DNA of 29,958 nucleotides from CAZOHG01 sp964579725 (GCA_964579725.1 CAZOHG010000045.1:1-29958), one strand, 5' to 3'. Counted from the stretch's first letter, positions 6,541 to 15,518 are shown. Notes: generated from the sequence alone by a model not told the origin. Translations and numbers: made by a program.

Positions 6541-9500
6541 CTAAAAATAGGCCTTCATTTCCACACGGCCAATGTGCACCACTCTGGGGTAGATTCGGTC
6601 TTTTCGGCCGGTGTAGCTCAACAGCAACATGAGTCGCGCAGAAAGCCGGTAATCGGCGGCCAGCAGCCAGTTTAAATTTCGGCCGGGGGCACGGCCGCCT
6701 GCCATTTCGTAGGGCAAAAGGCGATTTTTCGGTGTCACCCGCACCTCCGCCCAGTTGAAATTCGTCCGAATCCGTCCCCGGCCTCGCAGCGTTAGGGTTG
6801 CCCCCACACCGGAAACCCAGTAAAACGCCACGGTTTGAGGGGCCTGCCAAAAATCGGTGTCTCGCCCCAATTCACCCGACATTTGAAATTCCACTTTCCG
6901 GTGCCAATAGTAGGAAAGTTTGCCCCGGCCGCTGTAGGAGCGAATATTTCGACTTTGACGCCCCACAAATTTGTACCGTTTTCGAATCCTTTTTCTGAGA
7001 AGGCTTGTCTCCACGCCGAGCGTTCGGCCCACCTGCCCCGTCCAGCGGAGCGATTGTTCCTGCCGAAACGTCGACTGGCCACCCTCTGTGTAGCGGTTGT
7101 TGGTTTCGCCGGTTTCCAGCCACCGAAAGCGCAGGGTGTGCCGATTTTTACTTTGCAGGAAGAAAAAATCTTCCCGAATCTGGTAGCGCCCAAAAACAGT
7201 GGTGCCTGGCGGGAAAATTTCTCCCCCCCGGAAAATCGGCCCCAGTTCAGTCCCGGCACTACTGGACTTTTTGTCCAGACGCAAGTAGGATTCCCAGGCC
7301 AGATTTCGCAGCAGGACTTTCCACGGTTTTTCCCGCCTTTTCTTTCGCCCCAAAAAACGCTTCGGGTGAAACCGGATTTTGAAATTAGCCTGAACGTCGG
7401 TGATCGGAATAAAATCACCCGTAGAAAAGCGGCGCAAGACGTAGTCCCCGAACGGGTCGGGCACGTATTCCTGCAAATTTTCGTCAAAGCGGTAGGTTCC
7501 CCGTCCCGGTTCCACCTTCAGGTAGATTTTCTCCTGCTTCGAGAGACGGGTGGTGGAAACCTGGTACCGCCAATCCGTCACAAGGCCGCGCCGAAAAGGG
7601 GTGTACAGAACGGCCAGGTCCGACAACAGGGTACTCCGATTTTGTCCGCCGTTGCTTTCGTAGTCGCGGCGGCGTGCCGTCCACTCCATTCGGACGCTCA
7701 AATGATGCCAATTTTGCAGGGAAGATTTTAAAAAACGGGTGCGCGCTCTGGAATCCGGTGCCAACGTCGACCGATTCCAGCGGTCTTCGTTTCGCCAATT
7801 GTACCCGGCTGACGCTTTCAAACGCCGAAAGGACAGCAGACTCACCGCCGTTGTCCAATCGTCGTACCGAAATCCACTGCGCAGGGAATCGCCCCACAGG
7901 CTTTCCGCTTTGCGTTCTCCTTCGTAGCGTACCTCGGGTGCAAGCCATTTGAGGGGCAGGCGTACGCGTCCTTTCTGACGCAACCAGCCGCTTTTTTGTC
8001 CGGCTGACGCCCAACGACTGGCAATCCATTCCCGTTGAAAAGAAATCTGGGGACCTACCTGCGGCGCCAATTTCACGTGTCCCGCCCAGCGCTCGGACAT
8101 GAAATCCGTCCCCTGCCGATTTTGCCCCCCGTCCAGCGCCACTTCCAACTCGGTTTTTCGTTTAAGCCGAATCTGAAATTCCCCCACCCGCTCTCCGGCA
8201 GAGTGAACTCCCTGCAAATTCCATTTTCGAGTGTACTCCACCGGTTCCACCCGACTCACCGGGTGAAAACGTCGGTCTTCCTCTCGGAAATTCCCCTGAA
8301 CGTGTAGTTTCCCCAAAAAAATTCCCCCCAATTTCATTGCTTTCGGTTCCCAAATCAGTTTGGTTTGGTACGCTTTGCCAAAATGGGAGGCGTCATTTAG
8401 GCGGGAAAACGTGTTGGGGTCAAATTGGCTCAAAGCCAACTCCCCGGAAAAACGCAGACTGGGAATCGGATTCAGTGCCAGTCCGACAGCCGTAAAATTC
8501 TGGCTTTGTGGCAGGGTCAGGAGTCGAACCGGTCGGTAACTTCCCAACCCGTGTCCCACAAAGGTGTAGCGGCCCGCGCCCAGATAACGGTAGTCGCCGC
8601 TCCCCTGTCCCACGTACGAAAAACGCACACGGTAATCGCCCAAATTTGGCCCAAGGTAACGGTAGATTTTGGTTCCCGCCGAATCGATTTGAATGAAATT
8701 GCCTTTTCCAGCTCCCACAAATTGGGCACCCGACACGTAGGCCGAGTCGCGCCGGTCGCCGATTTCCCGCAGCCGGGCCAAATCCGAGGCGCTGTAGCTT
8801 TCGTCCAAGGGGCGATTTTTGTCGTCGGCCTCCCGCACGAACAGTGCGGAAAGTGCAAGACGCCCGTTTTCCGAGGACCAAAGCGAGCGGGCACTCCACA
8901 AATTGCGCGGAAATTTTAAATCGGAATATTCAAAATCGACCTCAATTCGTGAATCGGCCGTGATGAGCCGGTGGCGCGTAAACGTAATCTGACCACTCCC
9001 GTACTCAATGACGTAGTCGTTTTCGTCTCCTCGGGTCATTGGCTGGCCGTCGACCCAAACCTTTTCCGTCCCGGCCAGGACAATAATGTCCGTTTGTCCC
9101 TGATCGCCCCGAAGCTGGTAGGGCCCTTGATCTCCCTCCCGTCCGTTGAAACGATTGGTCGTAAATTTGCCCCTGGAAACGGCACCCGAAACGGACATTT
9201 TGTAGCGCCCGAATATCGATTCCACCTGAACACCCTGCAATTTTCGGCGGTAATTTTCGTAGCGCCCACCGTTGTAATTGAGGTAGAAATCGCCCAGGGT
9301 GGCATTGGCGCGGGCACTTTTGACCTGAATAAAAACCCGATCCAATTCGTTTAGCGTTTGAGTATTGCCTTCGGGCTGAATGGGGGTGTTTTGGTCCGTC
9401 AGCGCTGCCACCACTTGAACACCCGGTGCGATTTGCCCTGAAAGCTGCAAATGGAGCCCGGAATCCATTCGTAACCCCTGATTAGACCCCACGGTGACGC

Positions 9501-9954
9501 TTCGAGTCAAACTGCCGGACTTGCGCAGGAGCGACTGCTGAAATTGGGAGGCGGACTTTGCAGGGCGTTTGGCCGGCACCTCGCGCCCCGACACCGCTTT
9601 CCTCCTTTTTGACCTTTGCGGCCGGTACAAATAAAAAACCGTTGGCAGTGAGAAGGGCAAAAAACGGTAGCTCACGTACAGCGTGTCCTTGGGGTGATCC
9701 CGTTTTAGGCGTAAAAGGCCCTGCGGCGCTTGAAGAGTAAAATCGCTCGAAATAAGGGGTTTCCCGTTTTTCCAAAAGGCGCGGAAAGAAGAAGGCAAAA
9801 TCCAGCGGTGGCCGAGCGGAAGAAGTGAGTCACCGGGCGCAACAGGAATTTTTTCCGAAATGCGCCCGGCCACGATTGGCGTTTGCGCGTGCAAGGTGAA
9901 GAACATCCCCCCCGAAAAAAGAATCAAAAAAAGAAACCACTGAAAATATTTCAT
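6541..9954 (-). CDS. Large predicted outer-membrane/surface barrel protein, function unknown
   Basis: A 1137-residue protein with a clear Sec signal peptide (MKYFQWFLFLILFSGGMFF, cleavage near LHAQ). Residues of about 150-250 contain GLRMDSGLHLQLSGQIAPGV, ALTDQNTPIQPEGNTQTLNE and ELDRVFIQVK...LGDF. Residues of about 290-350 contain IIVLAGTEKVWVDGQPMTRG, NDYVIEYGSGQITFT and RIEVDFEYSD. These are segments I associate with large uncharacterised surface proteins of the FCB group and with SprA-like passages (memory, not a search). The remaining about 750 residues are a long series of alternating aromatic and charged strands, such as RFRWLETGETNNRYTEGG and KLSYYWHRKVEFQMSG. They end MLLLSYTGRKDRIYPRVV and a final Phe, as expected of a large outer-membrane barrel. 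The gene follows the NHL gene by 36 bp and precedes Omp85. No enzymatic motif was seen. Confidence 0.8.
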   Translation of the reverse strand: MKYFQWFLFLILFSGGMFFTLHAQTPIVAGRISEKIPVAPGDSLLPLGHRWILPSSFRAFWKNGKPLISSDFTLQAPQGLLRLKRDHPKDTLYVSYRFLPFSLPTVFYLYRPQRSKRRKAVSGREVPAKRPAKSASQFQQSLLRKSGSLTRSVTVGSNQGLRMDSGLHLQLSGQIAPGVQVVAALTDQNTPIQPEGNTQTLNELDRVFIQVKSARANATLGDFYLNYNGGRYENYRRKLQGVQVESIFGRYKMSVSGAVSRGKFTTNRFNGREGDQGPYQLRGDQGQTDIIVLAGTEKVWVDGQPMTRGDENDYVIEYGSGQITFTRHRLITADSRIEVDFEYSDLKFPRNLWSARSLWSSENGRLALSALFVREADDKNRPLDESYSASDLARLREIGDRRDSAYVSGAQFVGAGKGNFIQIDSAGTKIYRYLGPNLGDYRVRFSYVGQGSGDYRYLGAGRYTFVGHGLGSYRPVRLLTLPQSQNFTAVGLALNPIPSLRFSGELALSQFDPNTFSRLNDASHFGKAYQTKLIWEPKAMKLGGIFLGKLHVQGNFREEDRRFHPVSRVEPVEYTRKWNLQGVHSAGERVGEFQIRLKRKTELEVALDGGQNRQGTDFMSERWAGHVKLAPQVGPQISFQREWIASRWASAGQKSGWLRQKGRVRLPLKWLAPEVRYEGERKAESLWGDSLRSGFRYDDWTTAVSLLSFRRLKASAGYNWRNEDRWNRSTLAPDSRARTRFLKSSLQNWHHLSVRMEWTARRRDYESNGGQNRSTLLSDLAVLYTPFRRGLVTDWRYQVSTTRLSKQEKIYLKVEPGRGTYRFDENLQEYVPDPFGDYVLRRFSTGDFIPITDVQANFKIRFHPKRFLGRKKRREKPWKVLLRNLAWESYLRLDKKSSSAGTELGPIFRGGEIFPPGTTVFGRYQIREDFFFLQSKNRHTLRFRWLETGETNNRYTEGGQSTFRQEQSLRWTGQVGRTLGVETSLLRKRIRKRYKFVGRQSRNIRSYSGRGKLSYYWHRKVEFQMSGELGRDTDFWQAPQTVAFYWVSGVGATLTLRGRGRIRTNFNWAEVRVTPKNRLLPYEMAGGRAPGRNLNWLLAADYRLSARLMLLLSYTGRKDRIYPRVVHIGRVEMKAYF

Positions 9955-9990
9955 ATTGGGACAATCCGCTGTGAGTCTAACAGGCGTCGA

Positions 9991-10947
9991 TTACCGAGTA
10001 CCGGCAGTGCGAATCCTTTCAATCCCTAAGACCAAAATTTGGCTCGTCGCTTCGTCCAAAACAAACAGCTTTTGCTTGAAAACAGCCAGTGCTACCGGGC
10101 GCTTTAGCCGGAATTGTTTTCCTGCGTCCAAAATTCGAACCGGCTCGTTCTGACCGCTGACGTCGAAGGCAAAAATTCGGCCGCTCTGTGCGTCCGAAAC
10201 AAACAAAAGGGCCTGCTGCGCCCAAACGGCAAGCCCGAACGGCTCCTGAAAATCGGGGCAGCGCAGCACGCCCAGGAAATTCCCAAAATAATCGAAAATG
10301 AGCACTGCGGCCGTTAGGCGGTCGGAGACGAAAATACGTTCCGTTGCCCGAAGGGCGATTTTCCCGATTTCCTGAATGCGGTGCTCTCCCGCGTCAAGTC
10401 CGCCAAAAACCGCCACAGGTTTGTGAAAGGAATCGAATTTAACCACTTCATTTCGCGCGCCATCTGCCACGAACAGGTCACCCTGCCCGGATTCCACCAC
10501 GTCTACGGGAAGCTGAAATTGAAACCGCAGCGGCCAATTCTCGTCTGACGCCAGCGTACCGGCCGCATTCAGGTTGCGGTCCAAACGCTGCAAACGCTGA
10601 TTGTTGTAATCGGCTACCCACTCAAACAAGCCGTTAGAGGCACAAATTCCGAGGGGAGCGTCAAATTGCTGATTCCCCGATCCAAGTCCGCCCATTTGGG
10701 CAATCGGCGTTCCGTCCGGGGCAAATTTCTGAATGCGATTGTTCCCGGTGTCCGCCACGTACACATTTCCGGCCGGGTCGATCGCCAGTCCCTGCGGATT
10801 GAGCAGCTCTCCTACTCGAGTGCCCGCTCGGGAAATCGTGTACAAGGGTTTTAAAAGAATGAGTGCTTGCGCCTGTACTGCCGGCAGCCAGAAAATCAGC
10901 CCCAAGAAAAAAGCGGCCAGTGCCCTGTGCCCATTGAATCGTTTCAT
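9991..10947 (-). CDS. Secreted NHL-repeat beta-propeller protein
   Basis: A 318-residue protein with a Sec signal peptide (MKRFNGHRALAAFFLGLIFW, cleavage near QAQA). It is followed by NHL repeats, the clearest being LLNPQGLAIDPAGNVYVADT then GNNRIQKFAPDG, with weaker copies around FDAPLGICAS, LPVDVVESGQGDLFVADG, LRATERIFVSD, EPFGLAVWAQQALLFVSD and LKRPVALAVFKQKLFVLDE. About six blades would make one propeller. NHL propellers usually bind proteins or glycans; no catalytic residues are evident. ATG 10947 has AAAGGA 7 bases upstream. It is the first gene of the cluster NHL - 1137-residue surface protein - Omp85, so it probably acts in the periplasm or at the surface with them (inference). Confidence 0.9.
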   Translation of the reverse strand: MKRFNGHRALAAFFLGLIFWLPAVQAQALILLKPLYTISRAGTRVGELLNPQGLAIDPAGNVYVADTGNNRIQKFAPDGTPIAQMGGLGSGNQQFDAPLGICASNGLFEWVADYNNQRLQRLDRNLNAAGTLASDENWPLRFQFQLPVDVVESGQGDLFVADGARNEVVKFDSFHKPVAVFGGLDAGEHRIQEIGKIALRATERIFVSDRLTAAVLIFDYFGNFLGVLRCPDFQEPFGLAVWAQQALLFVSDAQSGRIFAFDVSGQNEPVRILDAGKQFRLKRPVALAVFKQKLFVLDEATSQILVLGIERIRTAGTR

Positions 10948-11369
10948 CGGATTTCCTTTGCTTCGCCAATTATTCGTGGCGCAGAGTGTTTGAAGTTAAT
11001 AATGACATTCGCAAGAAAACTGTCTCCAAAACCAAATGGCTTCAATTTTTGTTTTAATCGCCCAGACCAACCGCCCGCGAAAGGGCAAATTCCAGCGTCC
11101 CCTTTCAAACGTCGCAGTTAAACCACCATGACTGCTTTTTGGGAATGCTTCAAACAATCGGCACGATTTCCACACATTTGCGGGAATGCTTTTTATACGC
11201 AGAAACCGGCAAAAATTTCCTTTTTTGAGTGAACGTCGCCTACACCTCCGTGTGGTACCGTTTTTTTAATTTCTGCCCCAAAACGGACTTGCAATTGGAG
11301 CCAAAATTTCATTTTTTAAAGTACGTTTAAAAATGGCCGTAGGCAAGACAAAAAAATCGGGAGGAAAAA
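10948..11369. other. 422-bp divergent intergenic region
   Basis: This separates the minus-strand NHL gene from the plus-strand 98-residue protein gene. I see no ORF with a convincing ribosome-binding site and no RNA gene. A 10-bp direct repeat GGGAATGCTT occurs at 11141-11150 and 11182-11191, 41 bp apart (about four helical turns). A small bulged hairpin at 11239-11255 is followed by seven Ts at 11261-11267, a weak plus-strand terminator-like element. No promoter close to consensus was found for either gene, although both must start here. Confidence 0.5.
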
Positions 11370-11666
11370 ATGGCCGACATTCGTGTTCAGGTGAAAGAAA
11401 ATCAGGACGGATTTGCGTGCCGCGTCAGCGTTTCGGATTCACAGAGCACCCGAAATTTTTCGGTGAACGTAAAAAAATCGGACTACAGCCAATTGACTCA
11501 TGGCAAAATTTCCGTGGAAGATTTGGTTCGGCTTTCTTTTGAATTTCTCCTCCGACGAGAACCCAAGGAATCCATTCTCAGCCAATTTGACCTCCTGGTC
11601 ATTGGCCGTTACTTCCCCGAATTCGAGCGGGAAATAAAGGAAAAAATCCGCGCTCTTTCCGCCTGA
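11370..11666 (+). CDS. Small protein of unknown function (98 aa)
   Basis: A 98-residue soluble protein with no signal peptide or membrane segment. The N-terminal half looks like a beta-rich domain (IRVQVKENQDGFACRVSVSD, RNFSVNVKKSDYSQL). The C-terminal half is helical (VEDLVRLSFEFLLRREPKES, FPEFEREIKEKIRALSA). The start is well supported by GGGAGG five bases before ATG 11370. I do not recognise the family. It converges on the HypE-like gene with only 8 bp between the stop codons and no terminator between them, so their transcripts probably overlap at the 3' ends. Confidence 0.8.
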   Translation: MADIRVQVKENQDGFACRVSVSDSQSTRNFSVNVKKSDYSQLTHGKISVEDLVRLSFEFLLRREPKESILSQFDLLVIGRYFPEFEREIKEKIRALSA

Positions 11667-11674
11667 GGGACGTT

Positions 11675-12712
11675 TTACTTGTCTTTTTTCGACGAAGACG
11701 AAAAAACCCTGGTCAATTCGTCACTTTCAAAGTTGGGAGCCTTTTCGACCTCATTTCCGCGACGGAAAATGACTCCTTGGCCAGGCGGCAATACCGTCCC
11801 GATGATTTCAGCCGGAATGCCTTCTTCCCTCAGCGCCTTTACCACCACGTCCGCGTCCACGGGATCCGTCACAATGATCAAGGCACCGGACGCAATCACG
11901 CCAAGCGGGTCCAGTCCGAAATAATCGCACAGACGCCGGGTTTCCTCGAACACAGGAATTTTTTCCGGTAGAATTTCAAAACTGACTTGAGCCGCGCGCG
12001 TCAGTTCGTACAGACCCGTCAAAAGTCCACCTTCCGTGGGATCGTGCATTCCGTGGACGGCCGCCACACGCGTGGCCACACGGGCGTCTTTCCACACACT
12101 AATCCCGGGTTCGTGAATGAAGTTCTTCGCCCGAGCCAAAAAATCAGCCCCGAATTTCTTTTCCACTTCTTTGGATTTTTCTCTGGCCAAAATGGAAACG
12201 GCCTCAATAGCCACCCCCTTGGTGAGAATGACCAAATCCCCCACCTGAATATTCTCGGCTTTCACGAGGCGTTCCCGCGGCACCTCGCCGAGCATTTGTC
12301 CCACCACAATCGGACGGTCAATGCCGTGCGTCACTTCTGTGTGTCCGCCAATTACCCCGATTTGCAGGGCCTTGCAACGATCTGCAATCTGGTCAAAAAT
12401 GCGTTCGACGAGCGCCTCGTCACTAAAATTTTCGGGAAGGAGGAGGGTAGCCAAAAACCATTTGGGGGTTCCGCCGGTGCAAACAATATCGTTGGCGTTA
12501 ATGGTAACAGCGTAAAATCCGATTTCGTCCGTTACAAACGTAATGGGGTCGGTTTTAGCAACAAGGTATTTTTCGCCCCAATCAATGACGGCGGCATCTC
12601 GCCCAATGCCTGCGCCTACCACAATGCGCTCGTCGGAGGTTTGGTATTTTTGAAGCAGTTTGTCCAAATGCTCGATTTGCAGTTTCCCCAGCGGCAGCTT
12701 TTTCTTTTGCAA
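11675..12712 (-). CDS. AIR synthase-fold protein, HypE-like
   Basis: A 345-residue member of the PurM/HypE/ThiL/SelD ATP-binding superfamily. Visible features are GAGIGRDAAVIDWG near the N-terminus, the LVAKTDPITF strand, GFYAVTINANDIVCTGGTPK (the nucleotide-binding N-D motif), GVIGGHTEVTHGI, and the C-terminal domain with VAAVHGMHDPTEGGLLTGLY. Overall order matches HypE, which dehydrates S-carboxamide to form the cyanide ligand of NiFe hydrogenases. No other hyp or hydrogenase genes are in this window, and the C-terminus (SSSSKKDK) lacks the HypE Pro-Arg-Ile-Cys end that carries the reactive cysteine. It is therefore a stand-alone paralogue of unknown substrate. The start is TTG 12712 with GGGAGG about 6 bases upstream. 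Confidence 0.87.
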   Translation of the reverse strand: MQKKKLPLGKLQIEHLDKLLQKYQTSDERIVVGAGIGRDAAVIDWGEKYLVAKTDPITFVTDEIGFYAVTINANDIVCTGGTPKWFLATLLLPENFSDEALVERIFDQIADRCKALQIGVIGGHTEVTHGIDRPIVVGQMLGEVPRERLVKAENIQVGDLVILTKGVAIEAVSILAREKSKEVEKKFGADFLARAKNFIHEPGISVWKDARVATRVAAVHGMHDPTEGGLLTGLYELTRAAQVSFEILPEKIPVFEETRRLCDYFGLDPLGVIASGALIIVTDPVDADVVVKALREEGIPAEIIGTVLPPGQGVIFRRGNEVEKAPNFESDELTRVFSSSSKKDK

Positions 12713-12868
12713 GACGCGCCTCCCTTTCGAAAATCAGAACATTTTTGGGTGCTTTTTCCCACCAAACCGCTTTGTGTTTCTGAATGAATTTATTGAATTT
12801 GCGGGAAGTTTTCAAGGGAAAATTCGGGGGAAGCAACAAAACCCGCAAGAGGCAACCGGAACCCTTTT

Positions 12869-14245
12869 CTATTCTGGAATTTCGATTCCCTCCTCACGAA
12901 ATTCACGCAGCTTATTGCGCAATGTGCGAACGCTAATGCCCAATTCTTCGGCTGCGCGCGTTCGATTTCCATTGGTTTCGCGAAGGACTTCCAGGATTTT
13001 CTGGCGTTCCATCTCTTTCAAGTTTTTGGTATTGCCGCTCCAGGTTTGATTTCCACCCTGCCAGTCTTCTTGAAACGCATTGAATGTCAAAAAATGCTGC
13101 GGCTTCAAAAGCGGCTCCTGCGAAATGACCACGGCGCGTTCAATGGTATTTTCCAATTCCCGCACGTTTCCGGGCCAGTTGTATTTCATTAAAATACGCA
13201 GCGCGTCGTCAGCAATACCCTGCACCGATTTTTTATTTTCGGCGCTGTACTTCTGAATGAAATACTCTACAAGCAGCGGAATGTCCTCTTTTCGATCCCG
13301 CAGGAGGGGGAGCTCAATGGGCACTACATTCAGACGGTAAAAAAGGTCTTCCCTGAACTTGCCCTTTTTGACCTCCTCTTTCAGATCCCGATTGGTAGTG
13401 GCAATAATGCGGACGTCCACTTGAAGGGTTTGGGTACTGCCCAATTTTTCGAATTCCTTTTCCTGAAGAACGCGAAGGAGTTTGGCCTGTAGATTTAGGG
13501 ACATTTCCGAAATTTCGTCCAAAAGCAGTGTTCCGCCGTGCGCCAGTTCAAAGCGCCCCTTGGCCGAACGAATGGCCCCTGTAAAAGCGCCCTTTTCGTG
13601 CCCGAAGAGTTCACTTTCGATCAAGCCCTCCGGCAAAGCGGCGCAGTTTGTCTTAACAAAGGGCTTGTCGCGACGGTCGCTTTTGTCGTGAATGGCGCGC
13701 GCTACCACCTCCTTGCCCGTCCCGCTGGCTCCTTGAATCAAAACCGTGGCACGACTGGGAGCAACCATTTCCACAATTTCCATGACCCGTTTCATTTTCT
13801 GACTGCGGCCAATTACATTTCCGACGCCCTTTTTTCGATTCAATTCGCCCCTTAAAAAGTCGTTTTCTTTTTTTAATTGGTTAAATTTAAAATATTTCTG
13901 AACAACCATTTCAATCTGATCCACATTGAGCGGTTTCATGATGAAATCAAATGCGCCGTGTTTCATGGCCTGAACAGCCATTTGAACGGTGCCGTACGCC
14001 GTAATTAAAATGACCCCGATTTCGGGATTAATTTTCTTAATTTCGGCCAGCAATTCCATCCCGCTGCCGTCTGGCATTCGAATGTCCGAAATAACCAAAT
14101 CGAATGGCTGTTGATTTATTTTCTGGAGCGCTTCACGACCATTCTCCGCCAGCTCCACGTTGTAGGGGTTTCGATTTCCCAAAGCTTCCAAAAGAAATTC
14201 CTGCATCAGCGGCTCGTCGTCCACAACCAATATCGATTTTTTCAT
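12869..14245 (-). CDS. Sigma-54-dependent response regulator (NtrC/ZraR type)
   Basis: A three-domain transcription activator of about 458 residues. The receiver domain (1-120) has acidic residues D9/D10, phospho-acceptor D54 (VISDIRMPDGSG) and lysine in FIMKPL. The AAA+ domain has Walker A GASGTGKE, GAFTGA for sigma-54 contact, Walker B GTLLLDEI and the arginine-finger region. The C-terminal Fis-type HTH reads EVLRETNGNRTRAAEELGIS then VRTLRNKLREF. It activates sigma-54 promoters when phosphorylated, presumably by the adjacent kinase. ATG 14245 is preferred over an overlapping GTG at 14257 because GAGGAAG precedes it and MKKSILVVDDEP is the usual family start. It is the third gene of the fapA-like / kinase / regulator operon. 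Confidence 0.95.
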   Translation of the reverse strand: MKKSILVVDDEPLMQEFLLEALGNRNPYNVELAENGREALQKINQQPFDLVISDIRMPDGSGMELLAEIKKINPEIGVILITAYGTVQMAVQAMKHGAFDFIMKPLNVDQIEMVVQKYFKFNQLKKENDFLRGELNRKKGVGNVIGRSQKMKRVMEIVEMVAPSRATVLIQGASGTGKEVVARAIHDKSDRRDKPFVKTNCAALPEGLIESELFGHEKGAFTGAIRSAKGRFELAHGGTLLLDEISEMSLNLQAKLLRVLQEKEFEKLGSTQTLQVDVRIIATTNRDLKEEVKKGKFREDLFYRLNVVPIELPLLRDRKEDIPLLVEYFIQKYSAENKKSVQGIADDALRILMKYNWPGNVRELENTIERAVVISQEPLLKPQHFLTFNAFQEDWQGGNQTWSGNTKNLKEMERQKILEVLRETNGNRTRAAEELGISVRTLRNKLREFREEGIEIPE

Positions 14246-14253
14246 CCTCTTCC

Positions 14254-15507
14254 TCACCCTTCCGTTGGAAATTCTAAAATAACAGTAGTCCCCTTGCGCG
14301 GTGCGCTGTGAAAAGTAATGCTTCCGGCGTGCAAATCCACAATCTTTCTGACAATTGCAAGACCCAGTCCCGCCCCCTTTTGTTTGGTGGAGGAAAAGGG
14401 AAAGTAGAGCTTTTCCTTTATGGCCTCCGGCAAACCGGGACCCGTGTCCGAAACCATCAGGCGAAAGGTTTTGTGACGGGATTTTTGCAATTGGATGGTC
14501 AACGTACCGCCGTCTGGCATGGCTTGCACACTATTTTTGAGCAAATGGAGCAACATTTGTTGAAAAAGCTGCGGATCAATTGGGGCGTCAATTTTTTGCC
14601 TCGGGTACTTTTTCTCAATCTTGATTTTGCCCCCGATTTCCCGAAAATCGGCCGAAAGGAACCCCAACACGTCATTGACGACCCATTTAATCGGCACTCG
14701 GCGCAATTGGGGCTGTACCTCGCGACTCAGGAAAAGCAAATTTCCGATGATTTTGTCCAAATTTCCCACCCCCTCAATTATTTTCTTGACCAACCGTTGA
14801 CGCGGGTCGTCGGGCGGGATATCTCGTTCCAAAAGCGCGGCAAACCCTCCAATAGCCCCCAAAGGATTACGAATCTCATGCGTGACATTGGCCGCCATTT
14901 CACCCAACGCCGCAATGGTGCGGGCATGTTGGATTTCCCTTTGTAATTGCTTGATTTCCGTCAAATCCTCCAAGAGCTCCACGGTTCCCAAAAACCGGCC
15001 GTCCTCTCCCTTGATGAGGGAAATACTGAATTTGGTGGGAATGGTACGTCCGTCTTTGCTGAACAGTTGCTTTTCGGAGGTTGGAATATTGCACTTATTT
15101 TTTAGAACAAAATAAGGTGTTTGTTCAAGGGGCATCTCGTTTCCGAAAACCTCTTTGTAAGCCTTTCCAAGCGCTTCGCTTTCAGGAATACCCGTTAATT
15201 TTTCGGCAGCCCGATTAAAAATGGAAATGTGCCCCTTTTCGTCCGTACAAACCACCCCCGCACTCATGTCCGCCAGAATTTTCGACTGGTAATTTTTCAG
15301 TCGATTGACTTCCTCAAGACTGGCTTGAAGGCGGCGGTTCTTTTCATTTAATTCCAGATTCAACTCCGCCACCCGCTCCTCCAGCCGCTGGTAAGCTTGC
15401 TTAAACTCGTCCGTGGCTTTATTGAAATAGCGAAACACCTGAATTAGATTGTGTACTTGCCCCGTTTCGGTGGCAACAACTTCTGTTGGAATCATTGATT
15501 TACCCAT
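14254..15507 (-). CDS. Soluble PAS-domain sensor histidine kinase
   Basis: A 417-residue kinase with no transmembrane segment. Residues of about 30-78 form a coiled coil (FKQAYQRLEERVAELNLELN). A PAS domain spans about 80-190 (GVVCTDEKGHISIFNRAAEK) with the follow-on LTEIKQLQREIQHARTIAAL linker. The HisKA motif has phospho-acceptor H210 in NVTHEIRNPLG. The ATPase has N-box HLLKNSVQAM (about 321-330), G1 DTGPGLP and G2 GAGLGLAIV. The coiled coil plus PAS layout resembles cytosolic kinases of the FlrB/FleS/AtoS type that pair with NtrC regulators. ATG 15507 has GAGGG five bases upstream and lies 11 bp after the DUF342 gene stop. The downstream regulator begins 8 bp after this gene, so the two form a cognate pair. 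Confidence 0.94.
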   Translation of the reverse strand: MGKSMIPTEVVATETGQVHNLIQVFRYFNKATDEFKQAYQRLEERVAELNLELNEKNRRLQASLEEVNRLKNYQSKILADMSAGVVCTDEKGHISIFNRAAEKLTGIPESEALGKAYKEVFGNEMPLEQTPYFVLKNKCNIPTSEKQLFSKDGRTIPTKFSISLIKGEDGRFLGTVELLEDLTEIKQLQREIQHARTIAALGEMAANVTHEIRNPLGAIGGFAALLERDIPPDDPRQRLVKKIIEGVGNLDKIIGNLLFLSREVQPQLRRVPIKWVVNDVLGFLSADFREIGGKIKIEKKYPRQKIDAPIDPQLFQQMLLHLLKNSVQAMPDGGTLTIQLQKSRHKTFRLMVSDTGPGLPEAIKEKLYFPFSSTKQKGAGLGLAIVRKIVDLHAGSITFHSAPRKGTTVILEFPTEG

Positions 15508-15518
15508 TTTTCCCTCAA

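Noticed and set aside
6835..7731. 298-residue open frame on the plus strand
   Set aside because: It is antisense to the 1137-residue surface protein. The translation is proline- and histidine-rich without a domain, a shadow of the real frame.
11239..11267. Terminator-like hairpin plus seven Ts as a small-RNA gene end
   Set aside because: The stem is short with a bulge, and no promoter or conserved structure precedes it, so it is noted only in the intergenic description.
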